Assembly: GCA_003489145.1 (NCBI GenBank)
Contig: DNJI01000102.1
Coordinates: 1-22,433, forward strand
Length of the DNA: 22,433 bases
Direction of reading: 5' to 3'
Source of the DNA: Gammaproteobacteria bacterium
Lineage (GTDB): Bacteria > Pseudomonadota > Gammaproteobacteria > PS1 > Pseudothioglobaceae
Each line of letters starts with the position of its first letter. Within the stretch, counting starts at the first letter, position 1. Shown here piece after piece: positions 1 to 8,391 of the stretch. The translations under genes and the position numbers were made by a program. The notes below the pieces were generated by a model. It was not told where the DNA came from. It saw only the letters and a program-made list of their open reading frames with translations, and searched no databases.

Positions 1-365
1 TATCCCTATTGCAAGCCACATTAACTTTGCCAGGCATTGCTGGCATCGTATTAACGGTTGGTATGGCGGTGGATGCCAACGTGCTGATTTTTGAGCGTAT
101 TAAAGAAGAATTAGGCACGCAAAGCAATATTCAAAAAGCCATTTCAAGTGGTTACGATAAAGCGGTGCTGACGATTGCAGATGCCAATATCACCACACTG
201 ATAGCAGCATTGGTGTTGTTTAGTTTTGGCACAGGTCCGATTAAAGGCTTTGCCATTACTTTGTCGATTGGCATTGTGACCTCAATGTTCACAGCAATCA
301 TTGTTTCAAGAGCTATTATTAATAAAATTTATGGCGGTAAAAAGCTAGAGGAGCTGTCAATATGA
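1..365 (+). CDS. secD: Protein translocase subunit SecD (3' part only)
   Basis: This is the C-terminal part of SecD, the inner-membrane subunit that with SecF uses the proton gradient to help complete Sec-dependent protein export. The reading frame is open from the window's left edge (codons in phase from base 3), so the start lies outside. The visible 120 or so residues carry the family's strongly conserved transmembrane segment GMAVDANVLIFERIKEE. Two further hydrophobic helices follow (around TLIAALVLFSFGTG and ITLSIGIVTSMFTAIIVS), and the end is a short cytoplasmic tail. The stop overlaps the secF start as ATGA (bases 362-365), the usual arrangement for these two genes and a sign of translational coupling. 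Assignment is confident; only the missing N-terminal periplasmic part cannot be judged. Confidence 0.96.
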   Translation, partial: SLLQATLTLPGIAGIVLTVGMAVDANVLIFERIKEELGTQSNIQKAISSGYDKAVLTIADANITTLIAALVLFSFGTGPIKGFAITLSIGIVTSMFTAIIVSRAIINKIYGGKKLEELSI

Positions 366-1282
366 AGGCGTTAAATGTCCCTACGATTGATTTTGTTGGT
401 AAGCGTACGTACGCCATTGTTGTGTCATTGATGCTAATGGCCGTTTCAATATTCTCGTTATCAACACAGGGGCTTAAGCTTGGAATTGATTTTACCGGTG
501 GTACTTTAATTGAAGTTGGCTATCAAGAGAGTGTGGATTTGTCAGTGGTGCGAAACACATTGAATGAGGCCAAATTCAAAAGCGCAAATGTGCAATATTT
601 TGGTTCGACCAAAGAGATCTTAATTCGTCTTGAGCCTCAAGCGGTTTCCAGTGCCAAGCTCAGTTCAAAAATTATTCACTTATTGGGCGATGATGTGGAT
701 ATTCGCCGTGTTGAATTTGTTGGCCCTAAAGTTGGTGAAGAACTCACCAATGATGGCGGTTTGGCAATGCTGTATGCATTGATTGGTATTTTAATTTATG
801 TGGCGATTCGTTTTGAATATCGTTTTGCGTTGGGCTCGATATCAGCCTTAATTCACGATGTAATCATTACCCTGGGTGTGTTTTCATTATTACAAATAGA
901 GTTTGATTTAACGGTATTAGCGGCGATTCTTGCGGTGATTGGTTACTCGTTGAATGACACCATTGTGGTATTTGACCGAATTCGTGAAAACTTTCTTTCC
1001 ACTCGCCATGTTGATCCTGCAAAGATTATTAATGGCGCACTAAATCAAACCCTTTCTAGAACCATTATGACGTCATTAACAACGTTATTGGTGTTAATGG
1101 CGCTATTCTTTTTAGGTGGCGAAATTATCCATAGTTTTGCGTTAGCCTTACTGATTGGTGTGGTGATTGGTACTTACTCTTCTATTTATGTTGCCAGCTC
1201 GATGATTTTGGCCTTAGGTATTAGTAAAGAAGACTTGCTGCCATCAGAGAAGGAAGAAAAAGAGATGGACGCTAGGCCTTAG
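362..1282 (+). CDS. secF: Protein translocase subunit SecF
   Basis: SecF partners SecD in the SecDF accessory complex of the Sec translocon. The 306-residue protein has a first transmembrane helix near residues 17-35. Next come the conserved periplasmic entry motif LGIDFTGGTLIEV (about 40-52), a periplasmic domain ending in VEFVGPKVGEEL (about 117-128), and then five hydrophobic helices. The family signature GYSLNDTIVVFDRIREN sits in the helix equivalent to the SecD DANVLIFERI helix. The charged tail is Glu/Lys rich. Length is normal for the family. The ATG overlaps the secD stop by four bases and is preceded by AGAGGAG (347-353), an 8-base spacing, which fixes the start. A terminator lies just after the gene. 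Confidence 0.97.
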   Translation: MKALNVPTIDFVGKRTYAIVVSLMLMAVSIFSLSTQGLKLGIDFTGGTLIEVGYQESVDLSVVRNTLNEAKFKSANVQYFGSTKEILIRLEPQAVSSAKLSSKIIHLLGDDVDIRRVEFVGPKVGEELTNDGGLAMLYALIGILIYVAIRFEYRFALGSISALIHDVIITLGVFSLLQIEFDLTVLAAILAVIGYSLNDTIVVFDRIRENFLSTRHVDPAKIINGALNQTLSRTIMTSLTTLLVLMALFFLGGEIIHSFALALLIGVVIGTYSSIYVASSMILALGISKEDLLPSEKEEKEMDARP

Positions 1283-1304
1283 CTAGATTGCAACTACAGA
1301 CAAT

Positions 1305-1332
1305 AAAAAGCCGCTAAGATTAGCGGCTTTTT
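1305..1332. terminator. Bidirectional rho-independent terminator (secF / fabB)
   Basis: A perfect inverted repeat has arms AAAAAGCCGCTA (1305-1316) and TAGCGGCTTTTT (1321-1332) with an AGAT loop. The A-run on one side and T-run on the other let it act as an intrinsic terminator in both directions. It lies between the convergent ends of secF (stop 1282) and fabB (stop 1351). Confidence 0.9.
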
Positions 1333-1350
1333 TGTATTTGTTAAAGTGGC

Positions 1351-2568
1351 TTATTGCTTAAATTTTTCAAAAACTAAGCAAGCGTTTGTACCACCAAATC
1401 CGAAACTATTCGACATCACACGGTTGAGTGATTGAATGGTCGTAGCTTGTACAATTGGCACGCCTTGGGCTGCTTCATCAAGATTTTCAATATTGACAGA
1501 CTCCGCCATAAAATCGTTTTGGAGCATCAGCAATGAGTAGATAGACTCATTGACACCAGCCGCACCTAAGGCGTGGCCTGAAAGTGATTTAGTAGAACCA
1601 ACATTAGGAACATTGTCACCAAAAACTTCTTTAATAGCGCCAAGCTCTTTTACATCACCCACCGGGGTAGAAGTACCATGTGCATTAATGTAATCAATAG
1701 GACCATCAACCGTTGAGATGGCTAATTCCATACAACGTTTTGCGCCTTCGCCAGATGGGGCGACCATATCATAACCATCAGAGGTCGCACCATATCCGGT
1801 AAGTTCTGCTAGGATGGTTGCACCACGTGCTTCGGCGTGTTCTAACGATTCTAATACTAATGCACCACCACCACCAGAGATAACAAAGCCATCACGATCT
1901 GCATCATAAGCGCGAGAGGCCTTTTCAGGGGTCTCGTTGTATTTGCTTGATAAAGCACCCATCGCATCAAATAACATGGTTAGCGACCAATCGAGCTCTT
2001 CACCACCACCAGCAAATACCACATCTTGTTTACCCATTTGAATTTGCTCCATTGCATTGCCAATACAGTGTGCACTGGTTGAACAAGCAGAGCTAATTGA
2101 ATAGTTGATGCCTTTGATTTTAAATAGTGTAGATAAACAAGCTGAAGTGGTTGAGCCCATGGTACGCGGTACGCGATAAGGACCAACACGCTTAATGCCT
2201 TTTTCTCTTAAGATGTCCGCTGCTTCGACTACGTTTTGATTGCTTGCACCACCAGAGCCCATAATAAGACCTGTACGTGGATTAGAAATTTGATCTTCAG
2301 TTAAGCCGGATTGCTTGATGGCTTCATCAAGCGCAACGGCATTGTAAATAGCCGCATCCGCCATAAAGCGCTTCATTTTTCGATCAATAACATCACTCGA
2401 ATCGACTTCAGCAACTTGACCAGAAACATGAGATCTAAGACCAAGTTCTGCATAAGTTTCGTCAAATTTAATACCTGATTTAGCCGTTTTTAAAGATTCT
2501 AATACTTCGCCGCAGTTTGCGCCTAAGCTAGAAACAATACCCATACCGGTAACAACAACTCTATGCAT
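1351..2568 (-). CDS. fabB: 3-oxoacyl-[acyl-carrier-protein] synthase I
   Basis: FabB is the condensing enzyme that elongates acyl-ACP with malonyl-ACP. It is needed to extend the cis-unsaturated C10 product made by FabA. The 405-residue protein has the thiolase fold with the whole catalytic set at family positions: Cys162 in SISSACSTSAH, His297 in NAHGTSTPVGD, Lys327 in GSTKSLSGH and His332 in GHALGAAG. E. coli FabB uses Cys163, His298, Lys328 and His333. It is FabB rather than FabF by overall sequence style and by its fabA partner. Its ATG shares one base with the fabA stop (TAATG around 2566-2570), so translation is probably coupled. No strong Shine-Dalgarno is visible; AAGTGG lies about 8 bases upstream inside fabA. 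Confidence 0.97.
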   Translation of the reverse strand: MHRVVVTGMGIVSSLGANCGEVLESLKTAKSGIKFDETYAELGLRSHVSGQVAEVDSSDVIDRKMKRFMADAAIYNAVALDEAIKQSGLTEDQISNPRTGLIMGSGGASNQNVVEAADILREKGIKRVGPYRVPRTMGSTTSACLSTLFKIKGINYSISSACSTSAHCIGNAMEQIQMGKQDVVFAGGGEELDWSLTMLFDAMGALSSKYNETPEKASRAYDADRDGFVISGGGGALVLESLEHAEARGATILAELTGYGATSDGYDMVAPSGEGAKRCMELAISTVDGPIDYINAHGTSTPVGDVKELGAIKEVFGDNVPNVGSTKSLSGHALGAAGVNESIYSLLMLQNDFMAESVNIENLDEAAQGVPIVQATTIQSLNRVMSNSFGFGGTNACLVFEKFKQ

Positions 2569-3074
2569 TAGAAACCACTTGTATCAGTGAATAAACCAAC
2601 TTTTAAGTCAGTAGCTTCGTAAATAACTTTGCCATCAACTTCCATGGTGGCATCGCCAATACCCATGTAAAGCTTACGTGCAATGACGCGAGATAAATCA
2701 ATTTTATAAACCACTTTTTTGGCTGTTGGCAATACTTGGCCTGTAAACTTAATGCTACCACCTAGTGCACGACCGCGGCCAGGACCGCCGAGCCAACCTA
2801 AATGAAAACCAATTAACTGCCACATAGCGTCTAAGCCTAAGCAGCCAGGCATGACCGGATCGTCATTAAAGTGACAACCAAAGAACCATAAGTCAGGCTT
2901 AACATCAAGCTCTGCAATAATTTGACCTTTGTCGTGTTTACCGCCTTTATCAGAGATATGAGTAATGCGATCAAACATCAGCATTGGTGGTTGTGGTAAT
3001 TGCGCGTTACCGGGGCCGAATAACTCACCGTTACCGCATTTGATTAATTCTTCGTATGAATAAGAGTTTTGCAT
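2568..3074 (-). CDS. fabA: 3-hydroxydecanoyl-ACP dehydratase/isomerase
   Basis: FabA dehydrates 3-hydroxydecanoyl-ACP and isomerises the trans-2 to the cis-3 double bond, the branch point for unsaturated fatty acids. The single hot-dog domain has the catalytic His68 in FFGCHFNDDPVMPG and Asp82 in LGLDAMWQL (E. coli His70 and Asp84). Length is 168 residues, close to the family norm of about 171. I chose the ATG at 3074 rather than an in-frame TTG three bases earlier, because AAGGA (3082-3086) sits 7 bases from the ATG but only 4 from the TTG. The gene overlaps fabB by one base, forming the classical fabA-fabB pair. A good promoter candidate overlaps the end of the upstream metZ. Confidence 0.97.
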   Translation of the reverse strand: MQNSYSYEELIKCGNGELFGPGNAQLPQPPMLMFDRITHISDKGGKHDKGQIIAELDVKPDLWFFGCHFNDDPVMPGCLGLDAMWQLIGFHLGWLGGPGRGRALGGSIKFTGQVLPTAKKVVYKIDLSRVIARKLYMGIGDATMEVDGKVIYEATDLKVGLFTDTSGF

Positions 3075-3105
3075 CAATCAGTCCTTGTGTCTATATTTAC
3101 CGAAA

Positions 3106-3136
3106 ATTATACTTCAAAGCCCTTTGCTAATGTCAT
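3106..3136 (-). promoter_or_regulatory. Candidate promoter for fabAB
   Basis: On the minus strand a perfect -10 hexamer TATAAT (3106-3111) is preceded by ATGACA (3131-3136; five of six matches to TTGACA) with a 19-base spacer. The -35 and most of the spacer lie inside the last codons of metZ. Transcription would start about 25 bases before the fabA ATG. The spacer is slightly long, so this is a candidate only. Confidence 0.5.
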
Positions 3137-4277
3137 TTATCACATCACCGACATCTTCTAATCCAACTGAGATTCTAATGAGGCCCTCGTTGATGTTGGC
3201 TTGTTGTTTTTCATTATCAGTGAGTCGTCCATGCGTGGTGCTTGCCGGATGAGTAATGGTGGTTTTTGTGTCACCGAGATTTGCTGTAATAGAAAGTATT
3301 TCAGTTGCATTAATCACTTTAAATGCCGCTTCACGACCACCCTTAACTTCAAACGAGACAATACCACCAAAGTCAGATTGTTGAGTGCTAGCCAAGGTGT
3401 GATTTGGGTGCGATTCTAGGCCTAAATAATGTACTTTTTCAACTTGATCTTGGGTCTGTAACCAGGTTGCCAGTTTAAGGGCGTTGTATGAATGCGCTTT
3501 CATTCTAAGACTTAATGTGTCTAAGCCTTTGAGTACGATCCAGGCATTGAAAGCACTGAGGCTTGGGCCAGTTGCGCGAGTAAAGGCACTGACCTGCTCA
3601 ATAATGGCTTCATTGGCTAATACCGCACCTGCCAAACAACGACCTTGGCCGTCAATGTATTTAGTGGCTGAGTGAATCACAACATCTGCCCCTAGTTTGA
3701 TTGGATTTTGTAATGCTGGAGACAAAATTGCGTTATCAACTGCCAGTAAAATATTGTTAGCTTGACTGATTTTGCTAAGCGCAGTGATATCTACCACTTC
3801 GCCCAATGGGTTGGATGGCGTCTCTAATAAAAATAATTTTGTATTGTCTTGAACTGCGTCTTGCCATTGGGATAAATCACCCAAATCAACATAACTAATG
3901 CCCACATTAAATTTACTAACAATGGTGTTTAGTAAGACAATAGAAGTGCCAAACATATTACGCGAAGCCACAATATGGTCACCCGATTCGCACAAGGCCA
4001 TAATACTAGCAAAGATTGCCGCCATGCCGCTTGATGTGGCAACGCAAGCATCGGCACCTTCAAGTGCAGCTAGTTTTTTTTCAAATGCATCAACTGTTGG
4101 GTTGGTAAAGCGCGCATAGATATTGCCCGGCTCTTCTTTAGAGAATCGGTTGGCGGCTTGTTCGGCAGAATCAAAGACAAAACTTGAGGTTAAAAAAATA
4201 GCCTCGGAATGCTCCTGCTCTTGTGTGGTTCGATAGCCTTCGCGTATGGCTTTGGTATCGAATTTTAAGTCTTTCAT
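3114..4277 (-). CDS. metZ: O-succinylhomoserine sulfhydrylase
   Basis: MetZ is a PLP enzyme that makes homocysteine directly from O-succinylhomoserine and sulfide, bypassing the cystathionine route to methionine. The 387-residue protein belongs to the Cys/Met metabolism PLP family (fold type I). It shows the tetramer-contact Tyr/Arg motif NIYARFTNPT (about 52-61), the cofactor-ring segment TSSGMAAI (81-88), the PLP-pyridine Asp181 in VDNA, and the Schiff-base Lys206 in HSATKYIDGQG. MetZ rather than MetB or MetY is inferred from the N-terminal EHSEAIFLTSSFVFDSAEQAA block, which I associate with MetZ, and from its place after purF, a common gammaproteobacterial order. No clear Shine-Dalgarno precedes the ATG. 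Gap to purF is 27 bases, so the same transcript is likely. Substrate preference (succinyl versus acetyl homoserine) is not proven by sequence. Confidence 0.9.
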   Translation of the reverse strand: MKDLKFDTKAIREGYRTTQEQEHSEAIFLTSSFVFDSAEQAANRFSKEEPGNIYARFTNPTVDAFEKKLAALEGADACVATSSGMAAIFASIMALCESGDHIVASRNMFGTSIVLLNTIVSKFNVGISYVDLGDLSQWQDAVQDNTKLFLLETPSNPLGEVVDITALSKISQANNILLAVDNAILSPALQNPIKLGADVVIHSATKYIDGQGRCLAGAVLANEAIIEQVSAFTRATGPSLSAFNAWIVLKGLDTLSLRMKAHSYNALKLATWLQTQDQVEKVHYLGLESHPNHTLASTQQSDFGGIVSFEVKGGREAAFKVINATEILSITANLGDTKTTITHPASTTHGRLTDNEKQQANINEGLIRISVGLEDVGDVINDISKGL

Positions 4278-4304
4278 GTCTGCATAATAATCGTTAAATA
4301 AGGC

Positions 4305-5822
4305 TTATTCTACATCATTACAAATCAATTCAGAACTTTCGTTGGTGTTGTTTTTTTGCTTGGCAGAATCAGAACGCAAAGATTCGATTTGATCAAGATA
4401 ATTTTTGTCAATATCTTGAGTGACATACTCACCATTAAAACAAGAACAATCAAACTCAGTAATGTTTGCATTACCTTGCTGGACACACCAAATGAGGTCA
4501 TCTAAGTCTTGATAAATCAGCTTGTCAGCGCCAATAGCTTGGCAAATTTGGCCAACATCTTTATCGTGTGCAATAAACTCTTTTTCACTGGACATATCAA
4601 TGCCATAAACATTGGGGTGGCGCACCGGTGGTGCAGCTGAGGCAAAAAATACTTTATTAGCGCCAGCATCACGCGCCATTTGTACAATCTGCTCACTGGT
4701 AGTGCCACGCACAATGGAGTCATCCACTAATAAAACGTTTTTTCCTTTAAATTCTAGCTCAATGGTGCTGAGTTTTTGTCGTACTGATTTTTTGCGTTGT
4801 TTTTGCCCCGGCATAATAAAAGTACGAGCAATGTAGCGGTTTTTAATTAAACCCTCAGAATATTTAACTTTTAATTTGTGGGCTAATTGTAAGGCGGCAA
4901 CGCGAGAAGTGTCTGGAATTGGAATCACGACATCAATATCGTTAACATCCCATTCTCGGCTAATTTTATCTGCAAGACGCTCACCCATTCTCAAACGAGA
5001 TTTGTAAACTGAAATATTGTCGATAACTGAATCTGGTCTAGCGAAGTAGACAAATTCAAAGATACAAGGTGAGTATTTAGGGTTGTCAGCGCATTGTTGC
5101 GTAAAGACGTTACCTGTTCTGTCAATGACGACAGCCTCACCTGGTTCGATATCGCGTGTAATTTGATAACCCAATGCAGTGAGTGCCACGCTTTCTGAAG
5201 CAAGCATGTATTTAGTGCCGCCTTTGGTGGTGCGTTTTCCTAAAATGAGTGGACGAATGCCATTTGGATCGCGAAAGCCAAAAATACCATAGCCTGGAAT
5301 CATGCCAATCGTGGCATAAGCACCACGCACACGTTTGTGCACTTGAGTTACCGAATCAAAAATATCTTTTTCGTTAATGCGTTGTTTTTTTAATTTGGCT
5401 AATTCACTGGCAAATACATTAAGCAAGATCTCAGAGTCTGAGTTGGTATTAATGTGGCGCAGGTCTTGTTCGAACAGCTCTTTTTCGAGTTGCTTGGTAT
5501 TGGTTAAATTGCCGTTATGGGCAAAGGCAATACCGTAAGGTGAATTCACATAAAAAGGCTGAGCTTCTGCGCCAGATGAGCTGCCAGCTGTCGGATAACG
5601 AACATGACCAATGCCCATATCACCCAATAGTTTGGACATGTGCTTGGTTCTAAATGAGTTTTTAACCAAGCCATTTGACTTGCGCATATAGAAGCGACCT
5701 TTGTGCGAAGTAACAATGCCAGCCGCATCTTGTCCACGATGCTGGAGAATGGTTAAGGCGTCATAGATATAAAGCGCCGTGTCTTTTTTAGTGGTGGATA
5801 AAATGCCAACAATACCGCACAT
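4305..5822 (-). CDS. purF: Amidophosphoribosyltransferase
   Basis: PurF catalyses the first committed step of purine synthesis, making 5-phosphoribosylamine from PRPP and glutamine. The 505-residue protein has two domains. The N-terminal nucleophile glutaminase starts MCGIVGIL, so Cys2 becomes the catalytic residue once Met is removed, with further glutamine-site residues in GHVRYPT (72-78) and AHNGNL (101-106). The C-terminal phosphoribosyltransferase domain has its PRPP loop VLLVDDSIVRGTTS at about 363-376. Length matches E. coli PurF. The Shine-Dalgarno TAAGGA contains the stop codon of cvpA 12 bases upstream of the ATG, so expression is tightly tied to cvpA. Confidence 0.97.
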   Translation of the reverse strand: MCGIVGILSTTKKDTALYIYDALTILQHRGQDAAGIVTSHKGRFYMRKSNGLVKNSFRTKHMSKLLGDMGIGHVRYPTAGSSSGAEAQPFYVNSPYGIAFAHNGNLTNTKQLEKELFEQDLRHINTNSDSEILLNVFASELAKLKKQRINEKDIFDSVTQVHKRVRGAYATIGMIPGYGIFGFRDPNGIRPLILGKRTTKGGTKYMLASESVALTALGYQITRDIEPGEAVVIDRTGNVFTQQCADNPKYSPCIFEFVYFARPDSVIDNISVYKSRLRMGERLADKISREWDVNDIDVVIPIPDTSRVAALQLAHKLKVKYSEGLIKNRYIARTFIMPGQKQRKKSVRQKLSTIELEFKGKNVLLVDDSIVRGTTSEQIVQMARDAGANKVFFASAAPPVRHPNVYGIDMSSEKEFIAHDKDVGQICQAIGADKLIYQDLDDLIWCVQQGNANITEFDCSCFNGEYVTQDIDKNYLDQIESLRSDSAKQKNNTNESSELICNDVE

Positions 5823-5830
5823 AGGCTGTT

Positions 5831-5837
5831 TTCCTTA
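5831..5837 (-). promoter_or_regulatory. purF ribosome binding site fused to cvpA stop codon
   Basis: On the minus strand TAAGGAA begins with the cvpA TAA stop (5835-5837) and supplies the AAGGA Shine-Dalgarno of purF about 8 bases from its ATG. Ribosomes terminating on cvpA are thereby delivered to the purF start. Confidence 0.7.
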
Positions 5838-6683
5838 TTCGTTTTCGATAAATAATAAATACTGTGATAATTCAGGTTTTATATCTGAAGCCACATCTTG
5901 AAAGGTTTTGAGTGCGCCTTTGGTTTCAGCCCAATAGTATTGTTGGGAAACCCATTCAATACTTTGCAGAACCAGCACCATGATTAAAATTGCCAAACTG
6001 CCTTTAATCAATCCAATCAAACCACCCAGTAATTTGTTTTTTGTACTGTCAACATTGCGTGCGTTGAGCGCACTGTCAGTACTGTGTAAGCCATTTAAAA
6101 TCTTCTGGAAAAATGACTCAAGTAGACAAGGCTTGCTTGAGCCAATTGAAATATTTAGCATGTTTGAAATAGAAGAGCATACGCCAACAATAATAGCAAA
6201 AACAATAGCGAACGACAAACCGATTCGAACAGACTCATTGGTAACAACGATTTCCATAATACCCAGTCCGGCAACACCATCTAAATAGTACCAACTCACA
6301 ACGGTCGTAGTTGTGAAAAATATCAATAAGGCAAAGATTCGATTAAGTGCACAAGGATTGCTAACACTAGATGAAAGCGCTGTGAGTTTGTATAAAGCTT
6401 TTTTGATTAGTAAAACACCAATAAAGAGAACGCCAAAAGCGATTGATAAATGAGATTTGTAAGAGAGCGTTAGCCAGGTGATGATTGGTGTTTCGGCTAA
6501 CCCTTGGTAAAATAACCAAGCAATTATAATGGCTAATAGTAAGAATGCTAGGTTGATGAGTTCTTTGGCTAATCCTCGTTTAATGCCAAGCACAAGAAAG
6601 CCGATTAAGATGGCAATCGTTAGCCAGTCAGACCAAACCAGTAGGCCAATCGTTTCCCAAATATTTGCAAAAAAATCACTCAT
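5835..6683 (-). CDS. cvpA: Enlarged CvpA family membrane protein
   Basis: CvpA family inner-membrane protein, named for colicin V production in E. coli; its molecular function is still unclear. The start of the family is visible (about 19-60: DWLTIAILIGFLVLGIKRGL, then ELINLAFLLLAIIIAWLF), as is the end (about 217-262: KLLGGLIGLIKGSLAILIMV and a soluble tail). At 282 residues it is much longer than the roughly 160 of E. coli CvpA. The extra part is an insertion with two more hydrophobic helices (about 116-133 and 154-172) and a polar linker (about 180-216). The two helix pairs 79-133 and 152-243 look alike, suggesting an internal duplication. The start is ATG with GGGAG about 6 bases upstream. 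Position directly before purF is the classical cvpA-purF pairing, and supports the name despite the odd length. Confidence 0.8.
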   Translation of the reverse strand: MSDFFANIWETIGLLVWSDWLTIAILIGFLVLGIKRGLAKELINLAFLLLAIIIAWLFYQGLAETPIITWLTLSYKSHLSIAFGVLFIGVLLIKKALYKLTALSSSVSNPCALNRIFALLIFFTTTTVVSWYYLDGVAGLGIMEIVVTNESVRIGLSFAIVFAIIVGVCSSISNMLNISIGSSKPCLLESFFQKILNGLHSTDSALNARNVDSTKNKLLGGLIGLIKGSLAILIMVLVLQSIEWVSQQYYWAETKGALKTFQDVASDIKPELSQYLLFIENE

Positions 6684-6716
6684 GAGTGCTCCCTAGTTAA
6701 TCGCTAATTTTACAAG

Positions 6717-6722
6717 ATTATA
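6717..6722 (-). promoter_or_regulatory. Candidate -10 element for cvpA-purF
   Basis: The 63-base gap between folC and cvpA carries a perfect TATAAT on the minus strand, about 34 bases before the cvpA ATG. No convincing -35 is seen at 16-18 bases. A local promoter here would separate cvpA-purF from folC. I see no clear PurR-type palindrome. Confidence 0.35.
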
Positions 6723-6746
6723 TCGCTATGCGTAGACCATGAAGGC

Positions 6747-7943
6747 TTAATATTTATCTAGAATTTTCATGGCATCAACTACGGTGTGAAATGAACCAAA
6801 AATAACAACGCGTTGGTGTTGTTGCGTATTGAGTGCTTGATGGATAGCGGATTCCATACCCTTGCAAGTGGTGATTTTGCTTGATAAGCTGAATTTCTCA
6901 ACCAAGTCTTGGATTCTGATTGCGCGATTAACTGAAAGTGGCACGATTAACCACTCGTCAATGCAAAACTCAATCGCATTAATCATAAGCTCAATATTTT
7001 TATCCTTAAGTGCTGAGAAAATTGCCAAGGTTGGTACTTTTTCTGATTTTAAGGTTTCTGCCAAGACTTTGATGGCCGCCTCATTATGTGCAACATCTAA
7101 CACAATGGTTTTATCATTAAGTATTTTGATTTGAAAACGAGCCAAAATATTGGCTTTTTCTAACCCTTGGGATAATTGACTTTGGTCTATGGGAAACAGG
7201 GGTTGTAGCTGATTAACGACCTCAATCGCCAATGCGGCGTTGTATTGTTGGTGTTCGCCTTGTAAGCTAATTTTTCCAAGATACGGTTGGTTAACAAAGG
7301 TGAGCAATGCACCAATATTGTCGGCATGATTTTGCAGTGAGGTCGGGGGGTTTTGATCACCACAAATACAGGATACATCGTTCCTCATAATGCCAGCTTT
7401 TTCAAGGCCGATGACTTCGCGAGTATCACCCAAATAGTCAGTGTGATCAATGGCGATATTGGTAATGACACTCACATTCGGGTCGACTATATTTACTGAG
7501 TCGAGTCGACCCCCTAGGCCAATTTCTAAGACTGCAATAGCTACTTTTTCGTTAGCAAAAATCACCAATGCAGCCAAGGTTGAAAATTCAAAATAGGTTA
7601 AAGAAGTGTCGCCTCGAAGCACCTCGATCGTATCAAAAGCTTGGCAAATGCTTTCATCACTAGCCATTTTTCCGTTAACGCTAAATCGTTCGTTGTATTT
7701 GATAAGGTGTGGCGAGGTAAAGGCGCCAACTTTAAAATCTGATTGCTGATAAATACTATCAATAAAGGTAATGGTGGAGCCTTTACCATTGGTGCCTGCA
7801 ACGGTGATTACTTGAAAAGGAACACCGTTGGGAAATAGCTTTCGATAGACCTTTTGTACACGTTCTAGCCCAAGGTCAACTTCTTGGGTATGCAAGCTCT
7901 CTTGCCAATCAAGCCATTCATCTAAGGTTTTTAGTCTTCCCAA
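6747..7943 (-). CDS. folC: Bifunctional dihydrofolate synthase / folylpolyglutamate synthase
   Basis: FolC adds glutamate to dihydropteroate and extends the polyglutamate tail of folates; it belongs to the Mur ligase superfamily. The 398-residue protein carries the N-terminal segment HTQEVDLGLERV (18-29), the ATP P-loop VAGTNGKGST (48-57), TSPHL (76-80), the GLGGRLDSVN loop near 140, and AIDHTDYLGDTREVIGLEKAGI near 164-185. Next is the C-terminal Mur-ligase domain (VLDVAHNEAA). The start is TTG: it has GAAGGCGAG just upstream (AAGG about 6 bases away), it aligns with the usual FolC N terminus, and no ATG is nearby. The gene overlaps the end of fxsA by 13 bases. folC before cvpA-purF is common in gammaproteobacteria, but the SPOR-domain (dedD-like) gene often found between them is absent. 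Confidence 0.94.
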   Translation of the reverse strand: MGRLKTLDEWLDWQESLHTQEVDLGLERVQKVYRKLFPNGVPFQVITVAGTNGKGSTITFIDSIYQQSDFKVGAFTSPHLIKYNERFSVNGKMASDESICQAFDTIEVLRGDTSLTYFEFSTLAALVIFANEKVAIAVLEIGLGGRLDSVNIVDPNVSVITNIAIDHTDYLGDTREVIGLEKAGIMRNDVSCICGDQNPPTSLQNHADNIGALLTFVNQPYLGKISLQGEHQQYNAALAIEVVNQLQPLFPIDQSQLSQGLEKANILARFQIKILNDKTIVLDVAHNEAAIKVLAETLKSEKVPTLAIFSALKDKNIELMINAIEFCIDEWLIVPLSVNRAIRIQDLVEKFSLSSKITTCKGMESAIHQALNTQQHQRVVIFGSFHTVVDAMKILDKY

Positions 7944-8389
7944 AACTCGCCTTCAATGGTGTCTTTTTTATCTTTACCCTTGTCTTTTCTCTCGGGCGAT
8001 TGGCCTTTATGAATGAACACCGTATTGTTCTGGGAAAAGACCTTTTCGGCATTTTTTTTGAGGATGTGATCAATAAAATAAGTTCGAGACCAAGGCATCA
8101 GACCTAATAAGCCAACGGTATCAGTAATAAATCCAGGCGTTAACAACAACACACCTGAGATTAAAATCACCACGCCTTCCATCATCTCAAATGCTGGTGT
8201 TTGGCCATTCGCCATAGCATTTTGTGCTTTGGCCATGGTTGACCAGCCTTGTTGTTTAAGTAAAGTAGAGCCGATCAATGCGGTAATAATGACCAATAAA
8301 ATAGTAGAAAAACCACCAATTGATTCACCTACGGATACCAATACATAAATCTCAAGCAGCGTTACAACAACAAATACAGGGAACAACAT
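7931..8389 (-). CDS. fxsA: FxsA family membrane protein
   Basis: FxsA is a small inner-membrane protein. In E. coli its overproduction relieves exclusion of phage T7 by the F-plasmid PifA protein; its cellular role is otherwise unknown. The 152-residue protein has a first hydrophobic stretch MLFPVFVVVTLLEIYVLV (1-18), a second helix at about 29-42, and the conserved family block LLLTPGFITDTVGLLGLMP (81-99). A polar cytoplasmic tail rich in Lys and Asp ends EGEFWED. The start is well supported by AAGGAG (8395-8400) 5 bases before the ATG, with the trmB stop TAA sitting between them. The family is normally found near groESL or elsewhere; here it lies between trmB and folC in a shared transcript. 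Confidence 0.85.
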   Translation of the reverse strand: MLFPVFVVVTLLEIYVLVSVGESIGGFSTILLVIITALIGSTLLKQQGWSTMAKAQNAMANGQTPAFEMMEGVVILISGVLLLTPGFITDTVGLLGLMPWSRTYFIDHILKKNAEKVFSQNNTVFIHKGQSPERKDKGKDKKDTIEGEFWED

Positions 8390-8391
8390 AA

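Noticed and set aside
5980..6288. 102-codon plus-strand frame opposite cvpA
   Set aside because: It mirrors the hydrophobic cvpA coding sequence; no start signals and no family likeness.
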